In this document: positions 25,020 to 33,596 of the stretch, piece by piece
Layout: each line of letters begins with the position of its first letter
How positions within the stretch are numbered: position 1 is the stretch's first letter
Assembly: GCA_963704295.1 (NCBI GenBank)
Contig: OY969884.1
Location: 558,001-622,000 of the forward strand
From: JACCVL01 sp963704295
Lineage (GTDB): Bacteria; Actinomycetota; Actinomycetes; Propionibacteriales; Nocardioidaceae
Direction: 5' to 3'
DNA length: 64,000 nucleotides
Notes under the pieces: model-generated
Databases searched by the model: none
Told to the model about the DNA's origin: nothing
Seen by the model: the letters and a program-made list of their open reading frames with translations, nothing else
Program-made: the position numbers and the translations under genes

Positions 25020-26330
25020 GTGCGCGACGCCCCCGCCCCGACGCGACCACGCGTTGCCGTGGTGGGCTCGGGCGTGTCCGGACTCACCGCGGCGTACGTC
25101 TTGCGGCGCACCCACGACGTCACCCTCTTCGAGCAGGCGGACCGGCTCGGCGGGCACGCGCACACCCATGACGTGCTGACCAGCGACGGGGAGTCCTACC
25201 CGGTGGACTCCGGGTTCATCGTTCACAACGACCGCACCTACCCGTTGCTCCGCCGGCTGTTCGAGGAGCTGCGGGTGCCCGTGCGCCCCACCGAGATGAG
25301 CATGAGCATCCGCTGCGACGGCTGCGGCCTGGAGTACGCCGGCGGCCGGGGCGCGAAGGGCATCGCTGCCCGGCCGAGCCGGCTCGCCGACGTCCGCTTC
25401 CTGCGGCTGCTGCGGCAGGTGCGCCGGTTCCAGCGGCTCGCCGGCGCGCAGCTGGCCGCCGCCGACGCGGGCTCCGCGTCGGGATCGGTGGATGACGCGC
25501 CGCACAGCTACGGGCAGTTCCTCGAGCGGCACCGCTTCGACGACTACTTCGTGCAGCACTACGCGGTCCCGGTCGTGTCCTGCGTCTGGTCCACCGGCAG
25601 GGACGGCGCGCTGGGCTACCCGGCGACCTACCTGTTCCGGTTCCTGGCCCAGCACGGCTTCCTCGCGCTCCGGGACGCACCGCAGTGGTTCACCGTCATC
25701 GGCGGGTCACGGACCTACGTGCGGGCGGTCGCCGCACGGATCGGGGACGTCCGCTCCGGCACCGGTGTCCGCGCGATCACCCGCAAGCCCGACGCCATCG
25801 AGGTCCTCGACACCACCGGCGCCACCCACCTGATGGACCAGGTCGTCGTGGCCACCCACGCGGACGAGGCGCTCGCCCTGCTGACCGACGCCACCGACGA
25901 CGAGCGGGGGGTGCTCGGCGCCTTCGGCTACTCGCGCAACGAGGCGTTGCTGCACACCGACGATTCCGTGCTCCCCCGGGCGCCTCGGGCCCGAGCGTCG
26001 TGGAACTACCGGCTGAGCCGGTGCGACGAGGTGCTCGGCCGCACCCGGGTCGGCTACTGGATGAATCGGCTGCAGGGGTACGAGAGTGCCGCGGACACTC
26101 TCCTGGTGAGCCTGAACGACTCCGCGCGGGTAGACCCTGCCCGCGTGATCGCCCGGATGGAGTACAGCCATCCGGTCTACACCCGGGAGGCGGTGGCGGC
26201 GCAGCCGCGGCTGGCCGCGCTGGCGACCGACCGGATCGCGTTCGCCGGGGCGCACCACGGCTGGGGCTTCCACGAGGACGGCTGCCGGTCGGGAGTCGAG
26301 GCCGCGCGGCGACTCGGGGCCGACTGGTGA
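25020..26330 (+). CDS. FAD-dependent oxidoreductase (amine-oxidase fold) of a lipid operon
   Basis: 436 residues from the GTG at 25020, with GAGGAG upstream. The N-terminal dinucleotide motif is VVGSGVSGLTAAYVLRR (about residues 14-30), then ADRLGGHAHTH, SGFIVHNDRTYP and the C-terminal IAFAGAHHGWGFHEDGCRSG. Members of this group always lie with DUF1365 and cyclopropane synthase genes and are thought to act on fatty acyl chains, for example in furan or modified fatty acid synthesis; that role is inference here. Its TGA overlaps the GTG of the next gene (GTGA), giving a tightly coupled operon. Confidence 0.87.
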   Translation: MRDAPAPTRPRVAVVGSGVSGLTAAYVLRRTHDVTLFEQADRLGGHAHTHDVLTSDGESYPVDSGFIVHNDRTYPLLRRLFEELRVPVRPTEMSMSIRCDGCGLEYAGGRGAKGIAARPSRLADVRFLRLLRQVRRFQRLAGAQLAAADAGSASGSVDDAPHSYGQFLERHRFDDYFVQHYAVPVVSCVWSTGRDGALGYPATYLFRFLAQHGFLALRDAPQWFTVIGGSRTYVRAVAARIGDVRSGTGVRAITRKPDAIEVLDTTGATHLMDQVVVATHADEALALLTDATDDERGVLGAFGYSRNEALLHTDDSVLPRAPRARASWNYRLSRCDEVLGRTRVGYWMNRLQGYESAADTLLVSLNDSARVDPARVIARMEYSHPVYTREAVAAQPRLAALATDRIAFAGAHHGWGFHEDGCRSGVEAARRLGADW

Positions 26331-27145
26331 GTCCGACCGACACCGCGGCGAGCGCGGCGACCGCGGTGCACCCGCTGCCGCCGATCCCCGCCCTGGCGGA
26401 CGGAGTGGTCACCCACGACCGCCGGGCCCCCGTGCGGCATCGGTTCCGCTACCGCGTCTACCAGTGGCTGGTCGACGTGGACGCACCGCCGAGGCTGCCG
26501 CGCTGGCTGCGGCCGTTCGCGACGTTCCGCGCCTCGGACCACCTCGGCGACCCCACCCGGACGATCCGCGCCAACCTGGAGGAGTTCTGCGCCCTCGGCG
26601 GCGTGGATGTCACCGGCGGGCGGATCCTGATGCTCGCCAACGCGCGGGTGCTGGGCCACGTGTTCGACCCGCTGACCGTGTTCTGGTGCCTCGACGACGA
26701 CGGGAACGTCCGCTGCGTCGTCGCCGAGGTGCACAACACCTACGGCGAGCGGCACGCGTACCTGCTGGACGTGGACGCCCGAGGTCGGGCCGGCGCGGAC
26801 AAGGCGTTCTACGTCTCGCCGTTCTTCACCGTCGGCGGGCGCTACGAGCTGCGCTTCCGGCTCGACCGCGAACAGGTGGCGACCACCGTCTTGTTGCGGC
26901 AGCCGGTCGACACCGAGCACGGGCCTCCGGTCGCCACCGAGAACAACCGCCCCGTCTTCACCGCTGACTTCTCCGGGAGCCTCCGGCCGGCGACTCCCGC
27001 CCGGCTGGTCTCGCTGCTGGTCCGTCGGCCGTTCATGACCCAGCGAGTGAGCCTGCTGATTCGCGTCCACGGCGTCTGGCTGTGGCTGCGCCGGCTGCCG
27101 GTGGTTCCCCGCACCGCCCACCAGCACCAACGAGGAGTCCGATGA
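26327..27145 (+). CDS. DUF1365 protein of a lipid operon
   Basis: 272 residues from the GTG at 26327, which overlaps the stop of the oxidoreductase. DUF1365 blocks: VTHDRRAPVRHRFRYRVYQW, MLANARVLGHVFDPLTVFWC, VVAEVHNTYGERHAYLL and KAFYVSPFF. Biochemical function is unknown. The constant association with the flanking two genes suggests a part in modifying membrane acyl chains. The stop overlaps the next ATG (ATGA). Confidence 0.87.
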   Translation: MSPTDTAASAATAVHPLPPIPALADGVVTHDRRAPVRHRFRYRVYQWLVDVDAPPRLPRWLRPFATFRASDHLGDPTRTIRANLEEFCALGGVDVTGGRILMLANARVLGHVFDPLTVFWCLDDDGNVRCVVAEVHNTYGERHAYLLDVDARGRAGADKAFYVSPFFTVGGRYELRFRLDREQVATTVLLRQPVDTEHGPPVATENNRPVFTADFSGSLRPATPARLVSLLVRRPFMTQRVSLLIRVHGVWLWLRRLPVVPRTAHQHQRGVR

Positions 27146-28449
27146 ACACCGCCCCACGCACGCCGAGCGCCGGCGCCAAGGTCGCGCTGCTGCCCGCGGC
27201 GGTCCCGGTGCCGGACGCCGAGCGGTGGCCCGGCCTGGCCACCGCCCCCCGGGCGACGGTGCAGGCCCCGGTGGCCCGCGGCATCGCCGCTCGGGCCCTG
27301 CGCCGGCTCCCGGTGCGGATGCGGTTCCCGGACGGCAGCCACTGGGGGGCGGGCGGGCCGGACGCCCCGACGATGCTGCTGGTCCGGCCGGACGCCGTGT
27401 TCGCCCGACTGGGTGCCGACCTGCGGATCGGCTTCGGCGAGGCCTACATGGCCGGCGACTGGACCACCGCGCCGGGCACCGACCTGGCCGACCTGCTCAC
27501 GCCGTTCGCGGCTCGGCTGACCGAGCTGGTGCCGCGGCCGCTGCAGCGGCTGCGGGGCGTGGTCGACCAGCGGCTGCCGCTCCACGAGGAGAACACGGTC
27601 AGCGGCGCGGCCACCAACATCTCCCGGCACTACGACCTGTCCAACGACCTGTTCGCGCACTTCCTCGACCCGACGATGACCTACTCCGCGGGCTGGTTCC
27701 CGGACGTGATCCGGGACCAGGCGGATCTGGACCTGGAGCGGGCCCAACTGCGCAAGATCGACGGGATCCTCGACTACGCGCGGGTGGGTCCCGAGACCCG
27801 GCTGCTCGAGGTCGGCACCGGGTGGGGTGCGCTGGCGCTCCGGGCCGCACAACGCGGCGCCCGGGTGACGAGCGTGACCATCTCGACCGAGCAGCAGGAG
27901 CTGGCCCGCGAGCGGGTCGCCGCCGCCGGGCAGGCCGACCGGGTGGACATCCGACTGCAGGACTACCGGCACGTCGAGGGCAGCTACGACGCCATCGTCA
28001 GCGTCGAGATGATCGAGGCCGTGGGCGAGCGCTACTGGCCGACGTACTTCGCCACCCTGGACCGGCTGCTCGCACCGGGCGGCAGGATCGGGCTGCAGTC
28101 GATCACGATGGCGCACGACCGGATGCTGACGACCCGCCGCTCGTACGGGTGGATCCACAAGTACATCTTCCCCGGCGGCCTGATCCCGTCCATCCAGGCG
28201 ATCGAGCAGACGCTCGCCGGGCACACGGGGCTGCGACTGCTGGAGCGGCGCGACCTCGGCTGGCACTACGCCGAGACACTGCGGCAGTGGCGGGCCCGGT
28301 TCGACGTCGCCTGGCCCGAGATCTCGGCGCACGGCTTCGACGGCACCTTCCGCCGGATGTGGGACTTCTACCTCGCCTACTGTGAGGCCGGCTTCCGCAC
28401 CGACTACCTCGGGGTCAGCCAGCTGTCGCTGGGCCGCAGCCCCGGCTGA
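27142..28449 (+). CDS. cfa: Cyclopropane-fatty-acyl-phospholipid synthase family methyltransferase
   Basis: 435 residues from the ATG at 27142, with GAGGAG upstream. It is a SAM-dependent enzyme that methylates or cyclopropanates double bonds in phospholipid acyl chains at the membrane surface. Motifs: ISRHYDLSNDLFAHFLDPTMTYS (substrate/bicarbonate region), SAM-binding LLEVGTGWGALALRAA (about residues 230-245), YRHVEGSYDAIVSVEMIEAVG and YIFPGGLIPS. It is the last gene of a three-gene overlapping operon and ends 3 bp from the convergent B12-dependent regulator gene. In proteobacteria comparable trios belong to light or singlet-oxygen regulons. Confidence 0.92.
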   Translation: MNTAPRTPSAGAKVALLPAAVPVPDAERWPGLATAPRATVQAPVARGIAARALRRLPVRMRFPDGSHWGAGGPDAPTMLLVRPDAVFARLGADLRIGFGEAYMAGDWTTAPGTDLADLLTPFAARLTELVPRPLQRLRGVVDQRLPLHEENTVSGAATNISRHYDLSNDLFAHFLDPTMTYSAGWFPDVIRDQADLDLERAQLRKIDGILDYARVGPETRLLEVGTGWGALALRAAQRGARVTSVTISTEQQELARERVAAAGQADRVDIRLQDYRHVEGSYDAIVSVEMIEAVGERYWPTYFATLDRLLAPGGRIGLQSITMAHDRMLTTRRSYGWIHKYIFPGGLIPSIQAIEQTLAGHTGLRLLERRDLGWHYAETLRQWRARFDVAWPEISAHGFDGTFRRMWDFYLAYCEAGFRTDYLGVSQLSLGRSPG

Positions 28450-28452
28450 GGC

Positions 28453-29403
28453 TCACCCGGCTACGGCCAGGATCCGGTCCACCGCGGCGCCGAGGTCGTC
28501 GACCGGCTCACCCGGCCGGTCGGCCCCCGACTGATCGTCGACGGCGCGCCACCCCGGCCCGCCCAGAAGCAGCAGCGGGGCCGCGCCTGCGCCGGCGGGG
28601 TCGCCCGGCGCCGGAAGGTCCCGCCCGGTCTCGGCGCTGCTGGACCACAGCAGCACGACCGCCGGCGCGACCCGGTCGACGGCGCTGGCGAGCGCCGCCA
28701 CGGGCGTCCGGCCGCCGAGCAGCACCGTGCCGGTCTTGTGCTCGGCCAGCGCGGCGCTGAGGGCCAGCAGCGGCAGCACGTGTTGCTCCTCGGGGGCGCC
28801 GGCGAGCAGCACCCGACTGCGATGGCCGGGCTCGGTCGGCCGCCAGGTGGTGTGGTCGCGAAGCCCGCCGGCCACGCACTCGCTGGCCAGGTGCTCGACG
28901 TCGACGCCGACCGAACCGGCCGCCCACTCCTCGCCGATCGTGATCAGGAACGGTGCCAGCACGTCGGTCCAGCCGGCGCGCACCTTCCGGGCCGCCAGCA
29001 CCTGCGCGACCAGCCGGCTCAGCAGCGGCGCGTCGAGCTCGCGGGCGGCGTCGAGCATCGTGCGGATCAGCGTGGCCGACGCCGAGCGTGTGCTGGCGGC
29101 CGCGGTCGCCTGCAGCCGACTCTCGGCGGCGAGCACCAGCCGCGCCGCCTCCGCGGAGGGGACGCCGCCGAGGATGAGGTGGCTCATCCGCTCCACCCGG
29201 GCGACGTCTGCCTCGCTGTAGCGCCGATGGCCGCCGGCGGTCCGCGCGCTCGGCCCCAGGCCATAGCGCCGGTCCCAGCTGCGCAGCGTCGGGCTGGCTA
29301 TTCCGAGCCTCCGGGACACCGCCCCCACACCCCACAGCACGCCGGGGGGGAACCCCCCGGCCACTCCCGGGTCGGGGTCGCTCACACCCGCACGGTCGTG
29401 CAT
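28453..29403 (-). CDS. litR: MerR-type regulator with B12-binding domain (CarH/LitR-like photoreceptor)
   Basis: 316 residues from the ATG at 29403. The N-terminal MerR HTH (about 24-75) reads VGAVSRRLGIASPTLRSWDR then GGHRRYSEADV. A helical bundle carries Trp160 followed after nine residues by Glu170-His171, exactly the Wx9EH motif of adenosylcobalamin light sensors. The C-terminal Rossmann-like domain has E206-x-H208, the position of the lower axial ligand in CarH, and VLLGGRTPV. The DxHxxG motif of methylcobalamin enzymes is absent, as expected. Known members repress in the dark with bound AdoCbl and release DNA on illumination. It is tail-to-tail with the lipid operon; the target operator was not found. 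Confidence 0.82.
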   Translation of the reverse strand: MHDRAGVSDPDPGVAGGFPPGVLWGVGAVSRRLGIASPTLRSWDRRYGLGPSARTAGGHRRYSEADVARVERMSHLILGGVPSAEAARLVLAAESRLQATAAASTRSASATLIRTMLDAARELDAPLLSRLVAQVLAARKVRAGWTDVLAPFLITIGEEWAAGSVGVDVEHLASECVAGGLRDHTTWRPTEPGHRSRVLLAGAPEEQHVLPLLALSAALAEHKTGTVLLGGRTPVAALASAVDRVAPAVVLLWSSSAETGRDLPAPGDPAGAGAAPLLLLGGPGWRAVDDQSGADRPGEPVDDLGAAVDRILAVAG

Positions 29404-29561
29404 AGGTTTGATCCTGCGCCAGTCGGGTACATGTCGCCACCGGAGGGCCGTGCCGGTCGGGGGGAGCAGCAACGGAAATGAACTCGTCACGGGCCTTGTG
29501 CGCTGAGTAGGTCTTGCGTAGGTTCTGCACCAGTCCGTTGCTCGGGAGGAATGAGGACACG

Positions 29562-29846
29562 ATGGCCAATATCGCCCGCCTGCCGATGCCACTGATCGAC
29601 GTCTACGAGTGGCAGTACGACGGCGCCTGCCGAGACGCCGATCCCGCCCTGTTCTTCTCCCCCGAGTCCGAGCGCGGCCCGCGCCGCTATGCGCGGGAGA
29701 ACGCGGCGAAGCTGTTCTGCCAGCGCTGCCCGGTGGTCGAGCAGTGCCTGCAGCACGCGCTCAAGGTCAAGGAGCCGTACGGCGTCTGGGGTGGACTGAC
29801 CACGTCCGAGCGGGCCGCCCTGGAGCGCCCTGCCGTGGCCGTCTGA
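29562..29846 (+). CDS. WhiB-family iron-sulfur transcription factor
   Basis: 94 residues from the ATG at 29562, with GGGAGGA upstream. The four cluster-binding cysteines are in the N-terminal GACRDAD and in FCQRCPVVEQC (C-x2-C-x5-C), followed by the G-V-W-G-G turn (about residues 76-80). The 4Fe-4S cluster is redox/NO-sensitive and the protein binds sigma factor region 4. The subclass cannot be fixed. It is convergent with glnE and divergent from the MerR-B12 gene with a 158-bp gap, so these two regulators may share a control region. Confidence 0.93.
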   Translation: MANIARLPMPLIDVYEWQYDGACRDADPALFFSPESERGPRRYARENAAKLFCQRCPVVEQCLQHALKVKEPYGVWGGLTTSERAALERPAVAV

Positions 29847-29864
29847 CCCGACTCGCGTCCGCGC

Positions 29865-32792
29865 TCAGCCCCAGAAGACCCGATCCACGACGGCGCGCGC
29901 GCGTCGCGCCGCGCGCCGCCAGTCCTCACTCACCCGGTCGCTGTCCAGGACCGACCTCCCCAGCAGGTACGCCACGCCGGCCCGGTCGCGCAGATCGCCC
30001 GGCAGCGAGTCCGACGGCCGGCCGCGGACCTGCATGACCGCGTTGCGCAGCCGCTGGGCGAGCCGCCAGGCGACGATCAGGTCGTGCGCGTCGGACCGGT
30101 CGAGCAGCCCGTGTCGCACCGCCGCCTCCAGGGCCTGCACGGTGCGCGTGGTCTGCAGGTCGGGCACCCGCGCCGCGTGCCGCATCTGCAGCAGCTGGGC
30201 GGTCCACTCCACGTCGGTCAATCCGCCCGGACCGAGCTTCAGGTGCGCGGCCGGGTCGGCCCCGCGTGGCAGCCGCTCCGCCTCCATCCGTGCCTTCAGC
30301 CGCCGCATCTCGGTCTCGGCCCGGTCGTCCAGCCCGTCCGCCGGCCAGCGCAGCGGGTCGATCAGAGCGCGGAACCGCTCGCACACCTCGACGTCACCGA
30401 TGACAGCCTCTGCGCGCAGCAGCGCCTGCGCCTCCCACGGCTGCGACCAGCGCGCGTAGTAGGCGGCGTACGAGGACAGGCTGCGTACCAGCGGCCCCTG
30501 ACGACCCTCGGGACGCAGTCCGGCGTCGATCTGCAGGGCCGGGGCGGAACCCGGCCCGGCGAGCAGCCGCCGCATCTCCGCGGCCACGGCGTGCGCGGCC
30601 TCGCTCGCTCGCCGCTCCTCGGTCCCGGCGACGGGAACGTGCACGAACATCACGTCGGCGTCGCTGGCGAACCCGAGCTCGCGTCCGCCGAGCCGACCCA
30701 TCGACACCACCGCCATCCGGACCGGCAGCGGGCCGCCGAGGTCGGCGGCGACGGCCGCGGACGCCGCGTGCAACGCGCCGGTGAGGGTGGCCACGGTCAC
30801 GTCGGCGAGGGCGTCGCCCACCTGGTCGACCGCCAGCGAACCGAGGGCGTCGGCGACCGCGAGCCGGCACAGCTCGCGGTGCCGCATCGTGCGGACCGCG
30901 GCGATCGCCGCCTCCGGCTCCTCGTGCCGCTGTGCCGCCGCGGTCATCTCCTCGAGCAGCGACGCACCCGAGCGTGGCCGCAGCTCGTCACCGCCGCCGA
31001 GCAGCCCGACCGACTCCGGCGCACCGAGCAGCAGCTCGGTGGCGAACCGGCTGCCGGACAGCAACCGGGCCAGCTGCTCGGCCGCCGCCCCCTCGTCTCG
31101 CAGCCGCTGCAGGTACCAGTGCGTCTTCCCCAGTCGTTCGGACACCCGGCGGAAGGCCAGCAGGGCCGCGTCGGGGTCCGGCCCCTCCGCGAACCAGCTC
31201 AGCATCGCCGGCAGCAGCTGGCGCTGGATCGCCGCCCGGCGGGACACCCCGCTGGTCAGCGCCTCGAGGTGGCCGAGCGCACTGCGGGGGTCCTCGTAGC
31301 CGAGCGCGGTGAGCCGGGCGCGGGCCGCGTCCGGGCTGAGCCGGAGGTGGTCGGCGGGCAGCGCCGCCACCGCTTCCAGCAGCGGCCGGTAGAACAGCTT
31401 CTCGTGCAGCCGCCGCACCTCGCGGATGCACCGCTGCCACTGCTCCCGTAGCCCCTCGACCGGAGTGGACCGGTGCCCGAGCGCTCGTCCCAGCCGGCGC
31501 AGCACCGCCTCGTCGTCGGGGACCACCGACGTGCGGCGCAGCTGCCACAGCTGCAGCCGGTGCTCCATCGTGCGCAGGAAGCGGTACGACTCCGCCAGTG
31601 CAGCGCCGTCCTGGCGGCCGACGTACCCACCCGCGGTGAGCGCCTCCAGGGCGGCGAGCGTGCCGCGCTCGCGCAGCGCGGCGTCGCCCCGCCCGTGCAC
31701 CAGCTGGAGCAGTTGCACGGCGAACTCGACGTCTCGCAGCCCGCCGGGGCCGAGCTTCAGCTCCCGGTCGACGTCGCCCACCGGGATGTGGTCGACCACG
31801 CGGCGGCGCATCTGCTGCACCTCGGCGACGAAGCCGGCCCGCTCACCGGCCCGCCAGACCAGCTCGTCGACCGCGGCGGCGTACCGGTCGGCCAGCGGGG
31901 CGGCACCGGCGGCCGGACGGGCCTTCAGCAACGCCTGGAACTCCCACGTGCTCGCCCAGCTCTCGTAGTAGCCGAGGTGGCTGGCCAGCGTCCGACTGAG
32001 CGGGCCGGAGCTGCCCTCGGGGCGCAGCCCGGCGTCGACGGGCCAGATGCTCCCCTCCGCCGTGCGCTCGGAACAGATCCGCATCAGCGCGGCAGCGAGC
32101 TGACCGGCCGCCCGTGCGGCGACGTCGTCCGGCGTTGCGGCCGTGGGCTCGTGCACGAAGACGACGTCGACGTCGCTGACGTAGTTCAGCTCGCGACCAC
32201 CGCACTTGCCCATCGCGATCACGGCCAGCCGACAGCGCTCGGCCGCCTCCGGCAGCTGCCGGCAGGCGAGCCGGTGCGCGACCTCCAGCGTCGCGTCCGC
32301 CAGCTCGGCCAGCGCCGCCGCCACCTCGTCGAGGGACCGAGTGCCGGTGAGGTCCGCGGCGGCGATCCGGAGCAGCCGCCGCCGGTACCCGACCCGCAGC
32401 GCGTCGGCATCTGCCCCGGCCTGCTCGTCCACGCGCAGGTCCGGCGGATCCGGGCCGTCGGTGCGGAGGTCGTGCCAGTACGCAGGGTGCCGGCGCAGGT
32501 GGTCGGTGAGCGCGACGCTGGCACCGCAGACGGCTGCCAACCGCGCCCGCAGCCCCTCGTCCACGGCGAGCGCGTCGCTGAGCGCGGCACCGTCCGGCGC
32601 GGCCGCCACCACCGCGGCGATGCCGGCGAGCGCGGCGTCGGGGTCGGCGGCGGCGACGATCTCGCGCAGCACGACGTCGCGGTCCGGCTCGTCCAGCCGA
32701 AGGGCGCGCACGTGGTCGTCTGCGTCCGGGCCCTGCAGGCCGAGCCGGGCCAGCCGCCCCGCTCCGCCCCCGGACGGGTGGGTCGTGGTCAC
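29865..32792 (-). CDS. glnE: Bifunctional glutamine synthetase adenylyltransferase/adenylyl-removing enzyme
   Basis: 975 residues from the GTG at 32792. It has two nucleotidyltransferase halves: the N-terminal adenylyl-removing site in GKCGGRELNYVSDVDVVFVH (about 194-214) and the C-terminal adenylyltransferase site in GRLGGRELGFASDADVMFVH (about 695-715), each followed by LKLGPGGL(R/T)DVE. It adenylylates Tyr402 of the GlnA1 in this window. The GTG overlaps the TGA of the upstream amidotransferase gene (GTGA), so they are co-translated. In mycobacteria glnE faces glnA1 directly. Confidence 0.95.
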   Translation of the reverse strand: MTTTHPSGGGAGRLARLGLQGPDADDHVRALRLDEPDRDVVLREIVAAADPDAALAGIAAVVAAAPDGAALSDALAVDEGLRARLAAVCGASVALTDHLRRHPAYWHDLRTDGPDPPDLRVDEQAGADADALRVGYRRRLLRIAAADLTGTRSLDEVAAALAELADATLEVAHRLACRQLPEAAERCRLAVIAMGKCGGRELNYVSDVDVVFVHEPTAATPDDVAARAAGQLAAALMRICSERTAEGSIWPVDAGLRPEGSSGPLSRTLASHLGYYESWASTWEFQALLKARPAAGAAPLADRYAAAVDELVWRAGERAGFVAEVQQMRRRVVDHIPVGDVDRELKLGPGGLRDVEFAVQLLQLVHGRGDAALRERGTLAALEALTAGGYVGRQDGAALAESYRFLRTMEHRLQLWQLRRTSVVPDDEAVLRRLGRALGHRSTPVEGLREQWQRCIREVRRLHEKLFYRPLLEAVAALPADHLRLSPDAARARLTALGYEDPRSALGHLEALTSGVSRRAAIQRQLLPAMLSWFAEGPDPDAALLAFRRVSERLGKTHWYLQRLRDEGAAAEQLARLLSGSRFATELLLGAPESVGLLGGGDELRPRSGASLLEEMTAAAQRHEEPEAAIAAVRTMRHRELCRLAVADALGSLAVDQVGDALADVTVATLTGALHAASAAVAADLGGPLPVRMAVVSMGRLGGRELGFASDADVMFVHVPVAGTEERRASEAAHAVAAEMRRLLAGPGSAPALQIDAGLRPEGRQGPLVRSLSSYAAYYARWSQPWEAQALLRAEAVIGDVEVCERFRALIDPLRWPADGLDDRAETEMRRLKARMEAERLPRGADPAAHLKLGPGGLTDVEWTAQLLQMRHAARVPDLQTTRTVQALEAAVRHGLLDRSDAHDLIVAWRLAQRLRNAVMQVRGRPSDSLPGDLRDRAGVAYLLGRSVLDSDRVSEDWRRAARRARAVVDRVFWG

Positions 32793-33565
32793 CCCGGCCT
32801 TCCGACGGCCTCGGCCGCCGGCCGCACGCCGGCGGCCCCGCAGCGGACGGCGAAGCCGTCGGCCAGCCGCCGCCATGCCGTGCGCAGCCGCTCCTCCGCG
32901 GGCCCGAGCGCCGCCAGCAGCCGCAGGTCGGCCTCCTCCAGCGACGTCGCGGACTCGGTCCAGGCACCGACGATGGCCGAACCGGCCTCCGGGTGCGATT
33001 GGATCCCCCACGCGGCGGTCCCTACGCGGAAGGCCTGCAACGCATCCCCGATCGTGTACGCGAGGGCCACCGCACCCGGCGGCAGGGCGGTGACCACGTC
33101 GACGTTCCACTGCACAGCCACCGGGGCGTCGTAGCCGCCAGCGGCCACGAGCGGGCCGAACAACGCGTCGACCTCAGCCTCCGCGGTCCAGCCCACGGGC
33201 AGCAGGCCGCACTGCCGGCCGCTCGGGTGCCGCTCGACCCGGCCGCCGGTCGCCGCGGCGAGGAGCTGGTGACCGAGGCAGATCCCGAGCGTCGGGACGT
33301 CGCGGTCGACGGCGGTGCGCAGCAGCTGCTTGGTCGGCCCCAGCCAGGCGTGGTCGGCGTCGTCGTTGGCGCCCATGGCGCCGCCCAGCACCAGCAGGCC
33401 GCAGTACGGCGCGAGGTCGGCGGGCAGCGGCTCGCCGAGGTAGGGGCGACGGACCTCCAGCCGCATCCCGGCGAGCTCCAGCCACTCGCCGAACCAGGCC
33501 GGCGGGCACTCGTCCTCGTGCTGCACCGCCAGGATCGGTGCGGAGCGGTGACCTGACGCGTTCAC
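32789..33565 (-). CDS. Class I glutamine amidotransferase-like protein
   Basis: 258 residues from the GTG at 33565. The GATase1 triad is visible: Cys in GICLGHQLLA (about residue 96), His and Glu in IQSHPEAGS. The N-terminal half reads LAVQHEDECPPAWFGEW and LLVLGGAMGANDD, the shape of GMP-synthase-like amidotransferases that often act on or release glutamine/gamma-glutamyl compounds. The position in the glnA2-amidotransferase-glnE unit suggests a link to glutamine or gamma-glutamyl metabolism (inference). TAGCCT stands 6 nt before the GTG, suggesting a leaderless mRNA that also carries glnE. Confidence 0.88.
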   Translation of the reverse strand: MNASGHRSAPILAVQHEDECPPAWFGEWLELAGMRLEVRRPYLGEPLPADLAPYCGLLVLGGAMGANDDADHAWLGPTKQLLRTAVDRDVPTLGICLGHQLLAAATGGRVERHPSGRQCGLLPVGWTAEAEVDALFGPLVAAGGYDAPVAVQWNVDVVTALPPGAVALAYTIGDALQAFRVGTAAWGIQSHPEAGSAIVGAWTESATSLEEADLRLLAALGPAEERLRTAWRRLADGFAVRCGAAGVRPAAEAVGRPG

Positions 33566-33577
33566 CCGTCGAGGCTA
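33566..33577 (-). promoter_or_regulatory. Predicted -10 box of a leaderless amidotransferase-glnE transcript
   Basis: On the minus strand TAGCCT (33572-33577) is followed by 6 nt and the GTG at 33565. The short gap to the glnA2 stop (31 bp) means read-through from glnA2 is also possible. Confidence 0.5.
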
Positions 33578-33596
33578 GCCGCTGTGCGGGGTCGGC

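Noticed and set aside
23991..25655. 554-codon minus-strand frame over the LigD and oxidoreductase genes
   Set aside because: Antisense to two clear genes and spans their boundary; no recognisable motifs.
29340..29362. GGGGGG/CCCCCC inverted repeat near the start of the MerR-B12 gene
   Set aside because: It lies inside the coding sequence (residues about 14-21, GGFPPGV) and is explained by Gly/Pro codons in a GC-rich genome.
29427..29434. GTACATGT as an operator for the MerR-B12 protein
   Set aside because: It is a single short palindrome that occurs by chance, and no second copy lies near the lipid operon promoter.
30084..33134. Long plus-strand frames over glnE
   Set aside because: Antisense shadows of glnE; no start context or domain.
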